Numbered from the stretch's first letter, positions 36,601 through 45,287 are shown. The stretch is 64,000 nucleotides of DNA from Streptomyces sp. NRRL F-5126 (GCF_000721265.1 NZ_JOFZ01000017.1:1-64000), one strand, 5' to 3'. Numbers and translations: made by a program. The notes: generated by a model not told the origin, from the letters alone.

Positions 36601-37206
36601 TCAGGAGCCCCGTACGACCTGCGTGACGCCGTTGATGATCTGCTGCACCGCGATCGCGGAGAGCATCATCCCGGCGAGCCTGGTCACGAGTACGACACCG
36701 CCGTCCTTGATCAGCCGGATGATCAGCAGCGAGTAGCGCAGGACCAGCCACAGGACGACGTGCATGGCGGCGATCGCGGCCCACACGGAGACCTGTGCCG
36801 TGACCCCGTGCGCGTGCTGCACGGCGAGGATCACGGACACGATCGCGCCGGGCCCGGCGAGCAGCGGCATGCCGAGCGGCACGAGTGCGGCGTTGACGTC
36901 CTTGGTCTGCTTGGGCTCCTCCGTCTTGCCGGTCAGCAGGTCCAGCGCGATCAGGAGGAGCAGCAGCCCGCCGGAGATCATCAGGGCGGGCACGGAGATG
37001 TGCAGGTAGTCGAGGATCTGGCGGCCCAGGACCCCGAAGATCGCGATCACGCTGAAGGCGACGGCGACGGCCTGCCAAGCCATGGCGCGCTGCACCTTGG
37101 CGGTGCGGCCCGAGGTGAGCGCGAGGAAGATCGGCGTGATCCCGGGCGGGTCCATGATCACGAACAGGGTCAGGAAGAGGGAGCCGAACACGGCGAAGTC
37201 GAACAC
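36601..37206 (-). CDS. MarC-family integral membrane protein
   Basis: 201 residues, almost entirely hydrophobic with six helices. MarC (UPF0056) hallmarks: an N-terminal helix followed by MDPPGITPIFLALT, then GMPLLAGPGAIVSVI and GVVLVTRLAGMMLSAIAVQQI. The family's transport function is unresolved; the old link to multiple antibiotic resistance is not supported for MarC itself. Transcribed after the PHP gene but separated from it by a hairpin. Confidence 0.9.
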   Translation of the reverse strand: MFDFAVFGSLFLTLFVIMDPPGITPIFLALTSGRTAKVQRAMAWQAVAVAFSVIAIFGVLGRQILDYLHISVPALMISGGLLLLLIALDLLTGKTEEPKQTKDVNAALVPLGMPLLAGPGAIVSVILAVQHAHGVTAQVSVWAAIAAMHVVLWLVLRYSLLIIRLIKDGGVVLVTRLAGMMLSAIAVQQIINGVTQVVRGS

Positions 37207-37273
37207 GGCGTGGCCTTGGTGAGGAGTGTCGTACGGGGAGGGCGGCGCGGCGTGCGGGCACGCACGCGCGCGG

Positions 37274-37308
37274 GGCCCGGCCGGTCGCGCCTTGGGGGCG
37301 ACCGGCCG
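37274..37308. terminator. Terminator hairpin between the PHP and MarC genes
   Basis: A 13-bp stem (CCCGGCCGGTCGC and complement) lies downstream of the leftward PHP gene and upstream of the MarC gene. Confidence 0.65.
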
Positions 37309-37401
37309 GGACAGGACGGGACGTGGCGGGGCCGGGCCCCCGGGCGCGCCCGGGTCGTGCGGAGCACGCGGGCGCGGCGGGGGCTCTGCGGCGGGCAGGG
37401 C

Positions 37402-38268
37402 CTAGGCGGTGACGTGACCGCCCGCGCCGGGCACGGGGAAGGCGCCGGCGGAGCGCCGCACGATCTCGGCGTACACCTCGGGGTCCGTGGTGTTCTCGCC
37501 GAGCGCGACGTCCTTGCGGCTGCCGTGGTAGTCGCTCGAACCCGTGACGAGCAGCCCGAGGTCGCGGGCGACGCCGCGCAGCGCGTCCCGGGTCCCGGCG
37601 TCGTGGTCGGTGTGGTCGACCTCGATGCCGTCGAGCCCGGCGGCCGCGAGGCGGGCGATGGTGTCCTCGGGGACGGTGCGGCCGCGCTTCACGGCGGCGG
37701 GGTGCGCGAAGACGGTCACGCCGCCGGCCGCCTTGACGAGGCGGATGGCCTCGAACGGGTCGCTCTCGTGCTTCTCCGCGTGCGCACGGCCGCCGTCGGC
37801 GAGCCAGTCGGCGGTGAACGCGTCGGAGACGGTGGGCACGACGCCCAGCTCGACGAGGGCGGACGCGATGTGCGGGCGGCCGACGGAGGCGTCCCCCGCG
37901 ATCCGTGCCACCTGCTCCCAGGTGATCCCCACGCCGAGGGCGTTGAGCTTGCCGATCATGGCGTGGGCGCGCGGCACGCGGTCGTCGCGCACGAGCTCGC
38001 GCTCGGCGAGCAGTCCCGGCTCGGCGGGGTCGAAGAGGTAGGCGAGCATGTGCATGCTCACGCCGCCGATCCGGCAGGACAGCTCGGCTCCGGTCACGAG
38101 CGTGAGCCCGTCCGGCAGCGCGGCGGCCGCCTCGGCGTGGCCGCGGGTGGAGTCGTGGTCGGTGAGCGCCACGACGTCGAGCCCCGCGGCGGCGGCGTTG
38201 CGCACGAGCTCGGCGGGGGTGTCGGTGCCGTCGGAGGCCGAGGAGTGGGTGTGCAGATCGATGCGCAC
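37402..38268 (-). CDS. PHP-domain phosphoesterase
   Basis: 288 residues from GTG 38268, with GGAG upstream. The PHP metal-site motifs are all present: MRIDLHTHSSASDGT (HxH), LTDHDS, GAELSC, MHMLAYLF, RPHIA, VFAHP and SDYHG (about 260). Single-domain PHP proteins of this type (YciV/TrpH-like) hydrolyse small phosphorylated nucleotides such as 3',5'-nucleoside bisphosphates or oligonucleotides. The exact substrate here is inferred from family only. Upstream in-frame codons belong to the neighbouring gene region and are discounted. Confidence 0.9.
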   Translation of the reverse strand: MRIDLHTHSSASDGTDTPAELVRNAAAAGLDVVALTDHDSTRGHAEAAAALPDGLTLVTGAELSCRIGGVSMHMLAYLFDPAEPGLLAERELVRDDRVPRAHAMIGKLNALGVGITWEQVARIAGDASVGRPHIASALVELGVVPTVSDAFTADWLADGGRAHAEKHESDPFEAIRLVKAAGGVTVFAHPAAVKRGRTVPEDTIARLAAAGLDGIEVDHTDHDAGTRDALRGVARDLGLLVTGSSDYHGSRKDVALGENTTDPEVYAEIVRRSAGAFPVPGAGGHVTA

Positions 38269-38360
38269 GGGGGATGCTCCTGGGCTCGCTGGGTCGACGG
38301 CAACCCATCCAGCGTAACGGCCCCACGCCACCTCCCCCGCCACGCCCCGACGCCCGGCCG

Positions 38361-38999
38361 TCAGGACAGCAGACGCGGGGAGAGCGCGCCGCACGGCAGC
38401 AGGTCTACCTCCGCGCCCGCGTCCCGCAGGTCCGTCAGTACCAGCTCGTCGTAGAGCAGCAGCTCCGACTCCTCGGGCCACGCCACGGCCCACAGCCACA
38501 GCCCGAGCGCCTCCCCCGCGAACGCCACGCGGTCGTCCGGCGTGCCCGAGACGCGCCACAGGGGGGTGGGCCGGCCGGCCGCCAGGAGCTTGGCGCGGGG
38601 CGGCTCGTCCACGCGCAGCAGCGGGCCCGGGTCGGGGCCCTCGACGCCCGCGTACCGCGCGCCGAGGCCCACGCCGAGTTCCTCCGCGACGAGCAGCATC
38701 TCGCCCACGCCCCCGAGCGGTCCCGGGCCCGAGCAGGCGACGGCGGTCGCCGTGCCGCCGCTGCGGTCGTCGCCCGCGTGCGACACGCCCGTGAACAGCC
38801 AGCCGACGGGCAGTGGCCACGGCATCCAGACGGGGACCCTGGCGCGGTTCACGACGACGCCCAGGGACTCGACGCTGGGCGGGATCACAGGCTGCAGCGG
38901 GTGCACCGTCCCGTGCGCGTCGCACTGCCAGGAGTCGGAGAAGAGACCTGGCGCCCTCACGCGCCCACCGCACTTCGGGCAACTGGGTTGGCCCCTCAT
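38361..38999 (-). CDS. DUF6758-like protein with N-terminal zinc-ribbon-like motif
   Basis: About 212 residues from ATG 38999 (MRGQPSCPKCGG); a TTG nine bases upstream, nearer to GGAGG, is an alternative. CPKCGG and the Cys in WQCDAHG give a small metal-binding motif at the N-terminus. The rest is a globular domain with SVESLGVVVNRARVPVWMPWP and Trp-rich strands. This family is widespread in streptomycetes with no established role. It is flanked by the PHP and SUFU-like genes on the same strand. Confidence 0.8.
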   Translation of the reverse strand: MRGQPSCPKCGGRVRAPGLFSDSWQCDAHGTVHPLQPVIPPSVESLGVVVNRARVPVWMPWPLPVGWLFTGVSHAGDDRSGGTATAVACSGPGPLGGVGEMLLVAEELGVGLGARYAGVEGPDPGPLLRVDEPPRAKLLAAGRPTPLWRVSGTPDDRVAFAGEALGLWLWAVAWPEESELLLYDELVLTDLRDAGAEVDLLPCGALSPRLLS

Positions 39000-39071
39000 A
39001 TCCGCCAACGGTCCTCCCCGGCCGACGCCGCGTCAAGGCGATCACGCGACCGGGAGTGCGGTGGCGGCGTC

Positions 39072-39704
39072 TCAGTCAAGTGGTACGGCACCGCGCAGAG
39101 GGTCACGAAGGTCCGTGCCGTGGGACAACCAGCGCTCCTGGAGCTCCTGTGCGCCCCTCGCGCGCTTCCACGCCGCCTCGTGCGCCGTCATCGGGAGCAG
39201 CGGGAGGAACCGGACGGGATCCATCGGCTCCGCCAGCTCCAGATCCGCGACGAGGCCGCCGCCCTCCGCGACCAGGACCGACGCGAACGGGGCCCCCGGC
39301 CACAGCGGACCGCCGACGTCCAGCGCCGCGCCGGGTGCCACAACAACGCCCTCGACCTGGGGCGACGCGGCCAGCACCGCGAGCGGCCGCAGCACCTCGT
39401 CGGTGCGCGCGAGCCCCGCCTTCACGGACAGCAGCAGCTCCGCGCGCGGTCCCCGCACAGCGTCAGCGGCCATCGACGTGCCGTCGCTCATCGGGGCCGC
39501 CGACATGCCGAGCGTCGCGTACCGCACGACCGGGCCCGCGGGGTTCGTGGTGTCGACGAAGCGCAGCACCTCGATGCGGTCGGCGCCGACGAACGTCACC
39601 GCCGCGCGCGCGTCCGGCTCGCCCAGCGCCGCGCGCAGCCGGTCCTCGACCAGCGGAAGAATTTCTGCCACTCGGCGAGCATAGATCGCGTAAGGATCGG
39701 GCAT
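39072..39704 (-). CDS. Suppressor-of-fused (SUFU) domain protein
   Basis: 210 residues. The pattern fits bacterial SUFU-domain proteins: DRIEVLRFVDTTNPAGPVVRYATLGMS, then RAELLLSVKAG, and FLPLLPMTAHEAAWKRARGAQEL near the C-terminus. Bacterial SUFU proteins are often tied to toxin-immunity systems, but some streptomycete copies sit in stable core regions like this one. Cytoplasmic; no toxin gene is adjacent here, so no immunity role is claimed. Confidence 0.8.
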   Translation of the reverse strand: MPDPYAIYARRVAEILPLVEDRLRAALGEPDARAAVTFVGADRIEVLRFVDTTNPAGPVVRYATLGMSAAPMSDGTSMAADAVRGPRAELLLSVKAGLARTDEVLRPLAVLAASPQVEGVVVAPGAALDVGGPLWPGAPFASVLVAEGGGLVADLELAEPMDPVRFLPLLPMTAHEAAWKRARGAQELQERWLSHGTDLRDPLRGAVPLD

Positions 39705-40158
39705 GACGCAAGATTGGCCGCGCTCAGGCTGTTAAGCTGAGGCGCCGATCGGGGCAGCAGGCAGAAGCCTTGCTCTCCAGTCCCGACGCACACGTCATCC
39801 CCCACGGGGGACCGACCGGAGGAGGTGGGGCTGCGGTGGATCGAAGTCACCCGGCCAGTACCAGCCGCTCTCCGTACGGCTTCACAACGTTGTGAGCTGA
39901 GCCCGCCCCCCTGACCGGCCCGCCACGTCGCACGCACCGCGACCGCGCACCGATCGGCCGGGCACCGGCTTTCCGTCCGGCGGATGAGCGCATCACCCCA
40001 GCTTGTGTTTTTCACCTGTCGGTAGCGCACACCGTCATCGCGATCCCCCGGCGCCGCCCGCTTCGCGGACGTGCAGGTCTCGTCGAGTCCGAGTCCACGC
40101 CCCCGTTCCGGGCTGCGCCACGCCTCGCCTGACGGTCTCTGTCGTGAAGGAGCCTGCC
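39705..40158. other. 454-base leader region of corA
   Basis: Between the divergent SUFU gene and corA. Features seen: CCCCCAC (39800-39806) that could pair with GTGGGG in the GGAGGAGGTGGGG stretch (39818-39830), a candidate 19-codon frame (39836-39895), and about 260 further bases before corA. A structured, magnesium-responsive leader is possible, but no known riboswitch consensus was recognised. Confidence 0.4.
39836..39895 (+). CDS. Candidate 19-residue leader peptide upstream of corA
   Basis: GTG 39836, preceded by GGAGGAGG, encodes MDRSHPASTSRSPYGFTTL and stops at TGA 39893-39895. Its ribosome binding site lies inside a potential hairpin. It may be fortuitous. Confidence 0.3.
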   Translation: MDRSHPASTSRSPYGFTTL

Positions 40159-41283
40159 ATGTCGATGATCCGTGACCTGCGTGCAGCCGTTCGTCCGTCG
40201 TTCCGCAAGAACGGCGGCTCCTACCGCTCCTACGACACCGCCCATGACGCGTCCGCGTCGACGGCGGTCGTCGACTGCGGTGTCTACCGCGACGGCCGCC
40301 GCGTGACGACCGGCACATGCGCGACCCCGCACGAGGCGATGCTGCGGGTGCGCGAGGAGGGCGGGTTCGCCTGGATCGGCCTGCACGAGCCCACCGAGCA
40401 GGAGTTCGCGGGCATCGCCGCCGAGTTCGGGCTGCACCCGCTCGCCGTGGAGGACGCCGTCCACGCGCACCAGCGGCCCAAGCTGGAGCCCTACGACGAC
40501 ACGCTCTTCACCGTGTTCAAGACGATCCACTACGTGGAGCACGCCGAGCTCACGGCGACCAGCGAGGTCGTGGCGACGGGCGAGGTCATGTGCTTCACCG
40601 GCCGGGACTTCGTCATCACCGTCCGGCACGGCACGAAAGGGTCCCTGCGCGGCCTCAGGCACCGCCTGGAAGAGAACCCGGAGCAGCTGGCGCACGGTCC
40701 CTCGGCCGTGCTGCACGCGATCGCGGACCACGTCGTGGACGGCTACCTCGCCGTCGCCGACGCGGTGCAGGACGACATCGACGAGGTCGAGATCGACGTC
40801 TTCTCCGAGCCGGTGAAGAACGCCAAGGGCGGACAGCGCAGCCCGGACGCCCAGCGGATCTACCAGCTCAAGCGCGAGGTGCTCGAGTTCAAGCGCGCGG
40901 TCTCGCCGCTGCTGCGGCCGATGCAGATGCTGAGCGAGCGGCCGATGCGGCTGGTCGAGCCGGCGATCCAGAAGTACTTCCGCGACGTCGCCGACCACCT
41001 CGTGCGCGTCCACGAGCAGGTCATCGGGTTCGACGAGCTCCTCAACTCGATCCTCCAGGCGAACCTGGCGCAGGCGACGGTCGCCCAGAACGAGGACATG
41101 CGCAAGATCACGTCCTGGGCCGCGATCATCGCCGTGCCGACGGCGGTGTGCGGCATCTACGGTATGAACTTCAAGCACATGCCGGAGCTGCACTGGAAGT
41201 ACGGCTACCCGATGGTGCTCGGCGCGATCGTGGTGGTCTGCCTCGTCATCCACCGGACGCTGAAGAAGAACGGCTGGCTCTGA
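40159..41283 (+). CDS. corA: Magnesium/cobalt transport protein CorA
   Basis: 374 residues from ATG 40159, with GAAGGAG seven bases upstream. A long cytoplasmic domain (about 1-310) is followed by two C-terminal membrane helices. The signature YGMNF sits at the end of the first helix, followed by the periplasmic-loop-type MPELHWKYGYP. The protein ends with the basic HRTLKKNGWL typical of CorA. Pentameric CorA channels admit Mg2+ down the membrane potential and close when cytosolic Mg2+ is high. A long leader region and nearby MgtE-N/CBS and DUF1003 genes suggest a magnesium-related neighbourhood. Confidence 0.95.
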   Translation: MSMIRDLRAAVRPSFRKNGGSYRSYDTAHDASASTAVVDCGVYRDGRRVTTGTCATPHEAMLRVREEGGFAWIGLHEPTEQEFAGIAAEFGLHPLAVEDAVHAHQRPKLEPYDDTLFTVFKTIHYVEHAELTATSEVVATGEVMCFTGRDFVITVRHGTKGSLRGLRHRLEENPEQLAHGPSAVLHAIADHVVDGYLAVADAVQDDIDEVEIDVFSEPVKNAKGGQRSPDAQRIYQLKREVLEFKRAVSPLLRPMQMLSERPMRLVEPAIQKYFRDVADHLVRVHEQVIGFDELLNSILQANLAQATVAQNEDMRKITSWAAIIAVPTAVCGIYGMNFKHMPELHWKYGYPMVLGAIVVVCLVIHRTLKKNGWL

Positions 41284-41321
41284 CGGCCCGCCCGCAACCG
41301 CCCACCCCGGCAGGAGGACTT

Positions 41322-41828
41322 GTGCCCGAGTCGCAGGCGGCCCGCTCCCTGGTGGAGGAGGCCACGAAGAAGTCGGGGCTCGTCTGGGTGCGGGGCACCG
41401 AACGTGCGAGGCCTGTGTGGCACGTGTGGCTCGACGGCGCCGCGTACCTGGTCGGCGACGGCCCGGGCGAGCAGCCGCTGCCGTCCGGCCTTGTGGACGG
41501 CGCGAGCGCCGAGGTCACCGTCCCGAGCAAGGACAAGCGCGGGCGTGTCGTGTCCTGGACGGCCGAGGTCGGCGAGCTCGCGCCGGGCTCACCGCAGTGG
41601 GCGGCCGCGGTCGCCGAGCTCAGGGGCAAGCGCCTGAACGCGCCGGACGGCGAGGCGATGGCGGACCGCTGGGCCCGCGAGTGCCGGGTGCTGCGCCTGA
41701 CGGTGCGGCAGGCGTCGACGGACCTGCCGGACGCGTCGCTCGCCGCGCGCCCCGCCGCCACGCCGGCGACGACGCGCGGCCCGCTCCCCGGCTTCCTCGC
41801 GCGGCGCCGCCGCGGACGCAGGGGTTGA
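41322..41828 (+). CDS. Hypothetical protein (possible split-barrel fold)
   Basis: 168 residues from GTG 41322, with a strong AGGAGG seven bases upstream. The N-terminal part (ARSLVEEATKKSGLVWVR, PVWHVWLDGAAYLVGDGPGEQPLPSG) resembles the start of pyridoxamine-oxidase/F420-like split beta-barrel proteins, but no cofactor motif is certain. The C-terminal 35 residues are basic (RRRRGRRG). 38 bases after corA and probably co-transcribed with it. Confidence 0.7.
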   Translation: MPESQAARSLVEEATKKSGLVWVRGTERARPVWHVWLDGAAYLVGDGPGEQPLPSGLVDGASAEVTVPSKDKRGRVVSWTAEVGELAPGSPQWAAAVAELRGKRLNAPDGEAMADRWARECRVLRLTVRQASTDLPDASLAARPAATPATTRGPLPGFLARRRRGRRG

Positions 41829-41941
41829 CGCCGGGCCGGACGCCGCCCGGGCCAGACCGCGGCTCGAGCAAGCACGGCCCGGGCCGGCAAGCGGCTCAAG
41901 CCGGGCGGCGCCTGTGCCAAGCGCGACCCAGGCCAGGCAAG

Positions 41942-42280
41942 GCGACGCCCGGGCCGAACGGCAAGCCCAAGCCAGGCGCGCGCCCGCGCCAGGCGACAGC
42001 CCAAACGCGCACGGCCCGTGCCAAGCAAGGCGACGCCCGAGCCGAACCGCAGGCCCAAGCCAGGCGGCGCACCCGGGCCAGGCGACAACCCAAACGCGCA
42101 CAGCCCATGCCAAGCAAAGCGACGCCCGAGCCGAACCGCAGGCCCAAGCCAGGCGCACGCCCGGGCCAGGCGACAACCCAAACGCGCACAGCCCATGCCA
42201 AGCAAAGCGACGCCCGAGCCGAACGGCCGGCTCAAGTCAGGCCCGCACGCCCGGGCCGAGCGCGACCCGTGCAAAGCGCG
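41942..42280. repeat. 88-89 bp intergenic tandem repeat, three full copies and a partial fourth
   Basis: Units start at 41942, 42030, 42119 and 42207, each opening GCGACGCCCG and containing CCCAAACGCGCAC and CATGCCAAGCAAA or close variants. The second and third copies are almost identical, implying recent duplication or homogenisation. The unit is not always a multiple of three, there are no ribosome binding sites, and the array lies between convergent genes (stops at 41828 and 42306), so it is non-coding. The rest of this 477-base gap (41829-41941) holds decayed fragments of the same unit. Confidence 0.9.
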
Positions 42281-42305
42281 GCTCAGGACGTGCGCAGGGC
42301 CTCGC

Positions 42306-43043
42306 TCACGTGTGCGGGATCTTGCTGCCGTAGTCCACGAGCTGGTCCTTGGACGGCGGCTTCAGCGCGACCGCCTTGCCCCAGTCCTTGAGCGTCACTG
42401 TCCCCGCTCCGCCGGCCCGCACGAGCCGCAGCGGGTAGGGCTTGCCCCGCAGGGAGACGTCCAGCGTGCCGCCCTTCCCGTCGTCGCCGCCCGTGACCTC
42501 GATGGTCTTCACGCCGTCCAGGGTCTTCCTGTCGCCCTTGGCGGGCGTGCCGCCGAGCGCGAGCAGGCCGTCGAGCAGCGCCCGCATGTCCGTGAAGCCG
42601 CGCAGCCGCTTGTACGACGGGTCGTCGGCGGGGACCTTGACGTACTTGCCGCCCAGCTTGTCCGCGACCGCGGGGCTCGTTCCGTCCGCCGCCTGGTGCC
42701 AGAACGCGTCCGAGCCCTTGAGGTAGAGCGCGTCGCCCACGCGCAGCAGCGTGAAGGTGGTCTTGTGCGAGGCGACCGACCCCGTCGCGCCGTTCTCGGT
42801 GAGCCGCATGTCCAGCGTGTACGTCTGACCGCTCGTGACGAGCTTCCCCGAGACCCGTACCGCCGTCGCCCCGTCCACCGCCGTCCGCGCCTTCCGCTCG
42901 ATCCCACGCGCCGACAGCTTCCCCACACCGTTCGTGCCGGCGTCGGGGTCCCCGCACCCGGCCACCGCCCCCGCCAGCGCGGCGCAGAGCGCGGCGCAGG
43001 CCACGAGTCGGCTGGAACGGCGGTGCGGGAGGGTCACGGACAC
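42306..43043 (-). CDS. LppX/LprG-like lipoprotein
   Basis: 245 residues from GTG 43043 (GAAGAGG upstream); GTG 43037 is an alternative. A lipoprotein signal peptide ends AGAVAG then Cys. The mature part has an antiparallel pattern typical of LppX_LprAFG/LolA-like folds: AVRVSGKLVTSGQTYTLDMR, FTLLRVGDALYLKGSDAFW, then a C-terminal half with TIEVTGGDDGKGGTLDVSL and PYPLRLVRAGGAGTVTL. Such proteins bind lipids or glycolipids in a hydrophobic cavity. Ligand unknown. Confidence 0.8.
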   Translation of the reverse strand: MSVTLPHRRSSRLVACAALCAALAGAVAGCGDPDAGTNGVGKLSARGIERKARTAVDGATAVRVSGKLVTSGQTYTLDMRLTENGATGSVASHKTTFTLLRVGDALYLKGSDAFWHQAADGTSPAVADKLGGKYVKVPADDPSYKRLRGFTDMRALLDGLLALGGTPAKGDRKTLDGVKTIEVTGGDDGKGGTLDVSLRGKPYPLRLVRAGGAGTVTLKDWGKAVALKPPSKDQLVDYGSKIPHT

Positions 43044-43210
43044 ACAGGCCTCTTCACGTGTGGGGGGTACGGCAGATCGCAGGCTACCGGTGGTGCGAGC
43101 GGCCGCGTTCCGCGCGTCGACGGGGGTCACCCCCTTCCGCCGGGGCGCGCGGGGCGCCTACGGGCTAGCCTGATCACGACGCGGGCGACGGCATCGAGGA
43201 GGCGCGCGAC

Positions 43211-44491
43211 ATGGCCGGAGGCGCCCCCAGGATCTTCGTGTCCCACCTCGCGGGCGTACCCGTGTTCGACCCGCAGGGCGATCCGGTCGGCCGGGTGCGG
43301 GACCTGGTCGCCATGCTGCGCGTCGGCGGCATGCCGCCGCGCCTCGTCGGCCTCGTCGTGGAGGTGGCCAGCAGGCGGCGGATCTTCCTGCCGATGACCC
43401 GCGTCACGGACATCGCGTCCGGTCAGATCATCAGCACCGGTGTCGTGAACGTGCGCCGGTTCGAGCAGCGGCCCACGGAGCGGCTGATCTTCGGCGAGAT
43501 GCTGGATCGGCGGGTACGGATGGTGGAGGACGGCGCCGAGGTCACCGTCCTCGACGTGGCGGTGCAGCAGTTGCCCGCGCGGCGCGACTGGGAGGTCGCC
43601 AAGGTGTTCGTGCGCCGCGGTGGCCGCGCCGGCGCGCTGCGGCGGCGCAAGGACGCGTTCACGGCCGACTGGTCCGACGTCACCGGCTTCTTCCTCGAAG
43701 AGGAGGGCCAGGGCGCGGAGAACCTCGTCGCGACGTTCGAGACGCTGCGGCCCGTCGAACTCGCCAACGTGCTGCACAACCTGACGGAGAAGCGGCGCGC
43801 CGAGGTGGCCGCGGTCCTCGACGACGACCGCCTCGCGGACGTGCTGGAGGAGCTGCCGGACGACGACCAGGTGGAGATCCTCGGCAAGCTGGAGGACGAG
43901 CGCGCCGCCGACGTCCTGGAGGCGATGGACCCGGACGACGCCGCCGACCTGCTGTCCGAGCTGCCGGAGGACGACAAGGAGCGGCTGCTCGCGCTGATGC
44001 AGCCGCGCGACGCCGCCGACGTGCGGCGGCTGCTGTCGTACGAGGAGCGCACCGCGGGCGGCCTGATGACGACGGAGCCCATCGTGCTGCGGCCCGACGC
44101 GACGGTCGCCGACGCACTCGCGCGCGTACGGGTGCGTGACCTGTCGCCCGCGCTGGCCGCGCAGGTGTACGTGTGCCGGCCGCCGGAGGACACGCCGACG
44201 GGCATGTACCTGGGGACGATCCACTTCCAGCGGCTGCTGCGCGAGCCGCCGTTCACGATGGTCGGGTCCGTCGTGGACAGCGATCTGCCGCCGCTGGCGC
44301 CCGACACGCCGCTGCCCGCCGTGACCAGCCATCTCGCCGCGTACAACATGGTGTCGGCCGCGGTGGTGGACGCCGGGGGTTCGCTCCTCGGCGCGGTCAC
44401 GGTGGACGACGTGCTCGACCACCTGCTGCCCGACGACTGGCGGGAGTCCGGCTTCCACGGCATGGAGGGGGCTGCGGCGCGTGGCGAGTGA
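43211..44491 (+). CDS. MgtE N-domain plus CBS protein without a channel domain
   Basis: 426 residues. The N-terminal PRC-barrel-like repeats (PRIFVSHLAGVPVFDPQG, GRVRDLVAML) lead into an MgtE N-terminal superhelical domain (about 175-285: LANVLHNLTEKRRAEVAAVL, DVLEELPDDDQVEIL, ADLLSELPEDDKERLL). Two CBS motifs follow (GGLMTTEPIVLRPDATVADAL and MVSAAVVDAGGSLLGAVTVDDVLDHL). In real MgtE channels these sense Mg2+ and gate a five-helix pore; here no membrane segment exists. It may act as a Mg2+-sensing partner for another transporter. Overlaps the DUF1003 start; corresponds in type and place to mycobacterial Rv1232c. Confidence 0.88.
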   Translation: MAGGAPRIFVSHLAGVPVFDPQGDPVGRVRDLVAMLRVGGMPPRLVGLVVEVASRRRIFLPMTRVTDIASGQIISTGVVNVRRFEQRPTERLIFGEMLDRRVRMVEDGAEVTVLDVAVQQLPARRDWEVAKVFVRRGGRAGALRRRKDAFTADWSDVTGFFLEEEGQGAENLVATFETLRPVELANVLHNLTEKRRAEVAAVLDDDRLADVLEELPDDDQVEILGKLEDERAADVLEAMDPDDAADLLSELPEDDKERLLALMQPRDAADVRRLLSYEERTAGGLMTTEPIVLRPDATVADALARVRVRDLSPALAAQVYVCRPPEDTPTGMYLGTIHFQRLLREPPFTMVGSVVDSDLPPLAPDTPLPAVTSHLAAYNMVSAAVVDAGGSLLGAVTVDDVLDHLLPDDWRESGFHGMEGAAARGE

Positions 44492-45164
44492 CCAGCGCGG
44501 GGACGGGGCCGGCGGCGCACCGCGCCCGCACGGCGCGACGGCGGTGCGCGGCAAGGGCGGCGGCAGGCGCGAGGCGCGCAGGCGCCTGCGCGACGGCCGG
44601 CGGCGCGACCCGGGCGAGAGCCGTTCGCGGGTGCGTCTTGACCAGCCGAGGGCCCAGCGGCGCAGGCTGCTGCCCGAGTACGACCCGGAGGCCTTCGGCC
44701 GGCTGTCGGAGCGGGTGGCGCGGTTCCTCGGCACGGGCCGCTTCATCGTCTGGATGACGCTGGTCATCATCGTGTGGGTGGTGTGGAACGTCGCGGCGCC
44801 CGTGGGCCTGAGGTTCGACCAGTACCCGTTCATCTTCCTGACGCTGACGCTCTCGCTCCAGGCTTCGTACGCGGCGCCGCTGATCCTGCTCGCGCAGAAC
44901 AGGCAGGACGACCGCGACCGCGTCACCAGGGAGCAGGAGCGCAAGCAGGACGAGCGGTCGATCGCGGACACGGAGTACCTCACGCGCGAGATCGCGGCGC
45001 TGCGCATCGGCCTCGGGGAGGTCGCGACCCGCGACTGGATCAGGTCGGAGCTGGAGGATCTCGTGCGGGAACTGGACGACCGGCGTGACGGCAGGCGCGA
45101 GGACATTCGCGACGACCGGCGGCTGAACGGGGCGGCCAGGGACCACACCGGCCGGGAGCGCTGA
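44481..45164 (+). CDS. DUF1003 membrane protein
   Basis: 227 residues from GTG 44481, overlapping the previous stop by 11 bases, so translationally coupled. The N-terminus is basic and disordered. Two membrane helices (FIVWMTLVIIVWVVWNVAAP and YPFIFLTLTLSLQASYAAP) are followed by LILLAQNRQDDRDR, the DUF1003 signature, then a cytoplasmic acidic/basic helical tail. Function unknown; the coupling with a Mg2+-sensor-like protein hints at ion homeostasis. Confidence 0.88.
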   Translation: MASDQRGDGAGGAPRPHGATAVRGKGGGRREARRRLRDGRRRDPGESRSRVRLDQPRAQRRRLLPEYDPEAFGRLSERVARFLGTGRFIVWMTLVIIVWVVWNVAAPVGLRFDQYPFIFLTLTLSLQASYAAPLILLAQNRQDDRDRVTREQERKQDERSIADTEYLTREIAALRIGLGEVATRDWIRSELEDLVRELDDRRDGRREDIRDDRRLNGAARDHTGRER

Positions 45165-45287
45165 GCGGCCTCCCGCGCGGGCTTTCGAGGCGGCCCCGAG
45201 GCGGCGCGCACCGCGCGGCCGTGACGGCAGTCTCAACGGCGGCTCGGCGCTTCCCGTGGAGGGTGCGGGGCGCCGTACCATCTCGGT

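Noticed and set aside
39072..39704. SUFU-domain protein as an immunity factor of a toxin system
   Set aside because: No toxin-like gene is adjacent and the surroundings are stable core genes with normal composition.
19755..42280. Possible CRISPR arrays at the tandem repeats
   Set aside because: The repeated units are contiguous with no unique spacers, the units are too long, and no cas genes are present.
41417..42391. Plus-strand frames through the 88-bp repeat array
   Set aside because: Repeat units of 88 and 89 bases shift the frame, so no consistent protein repeat results.
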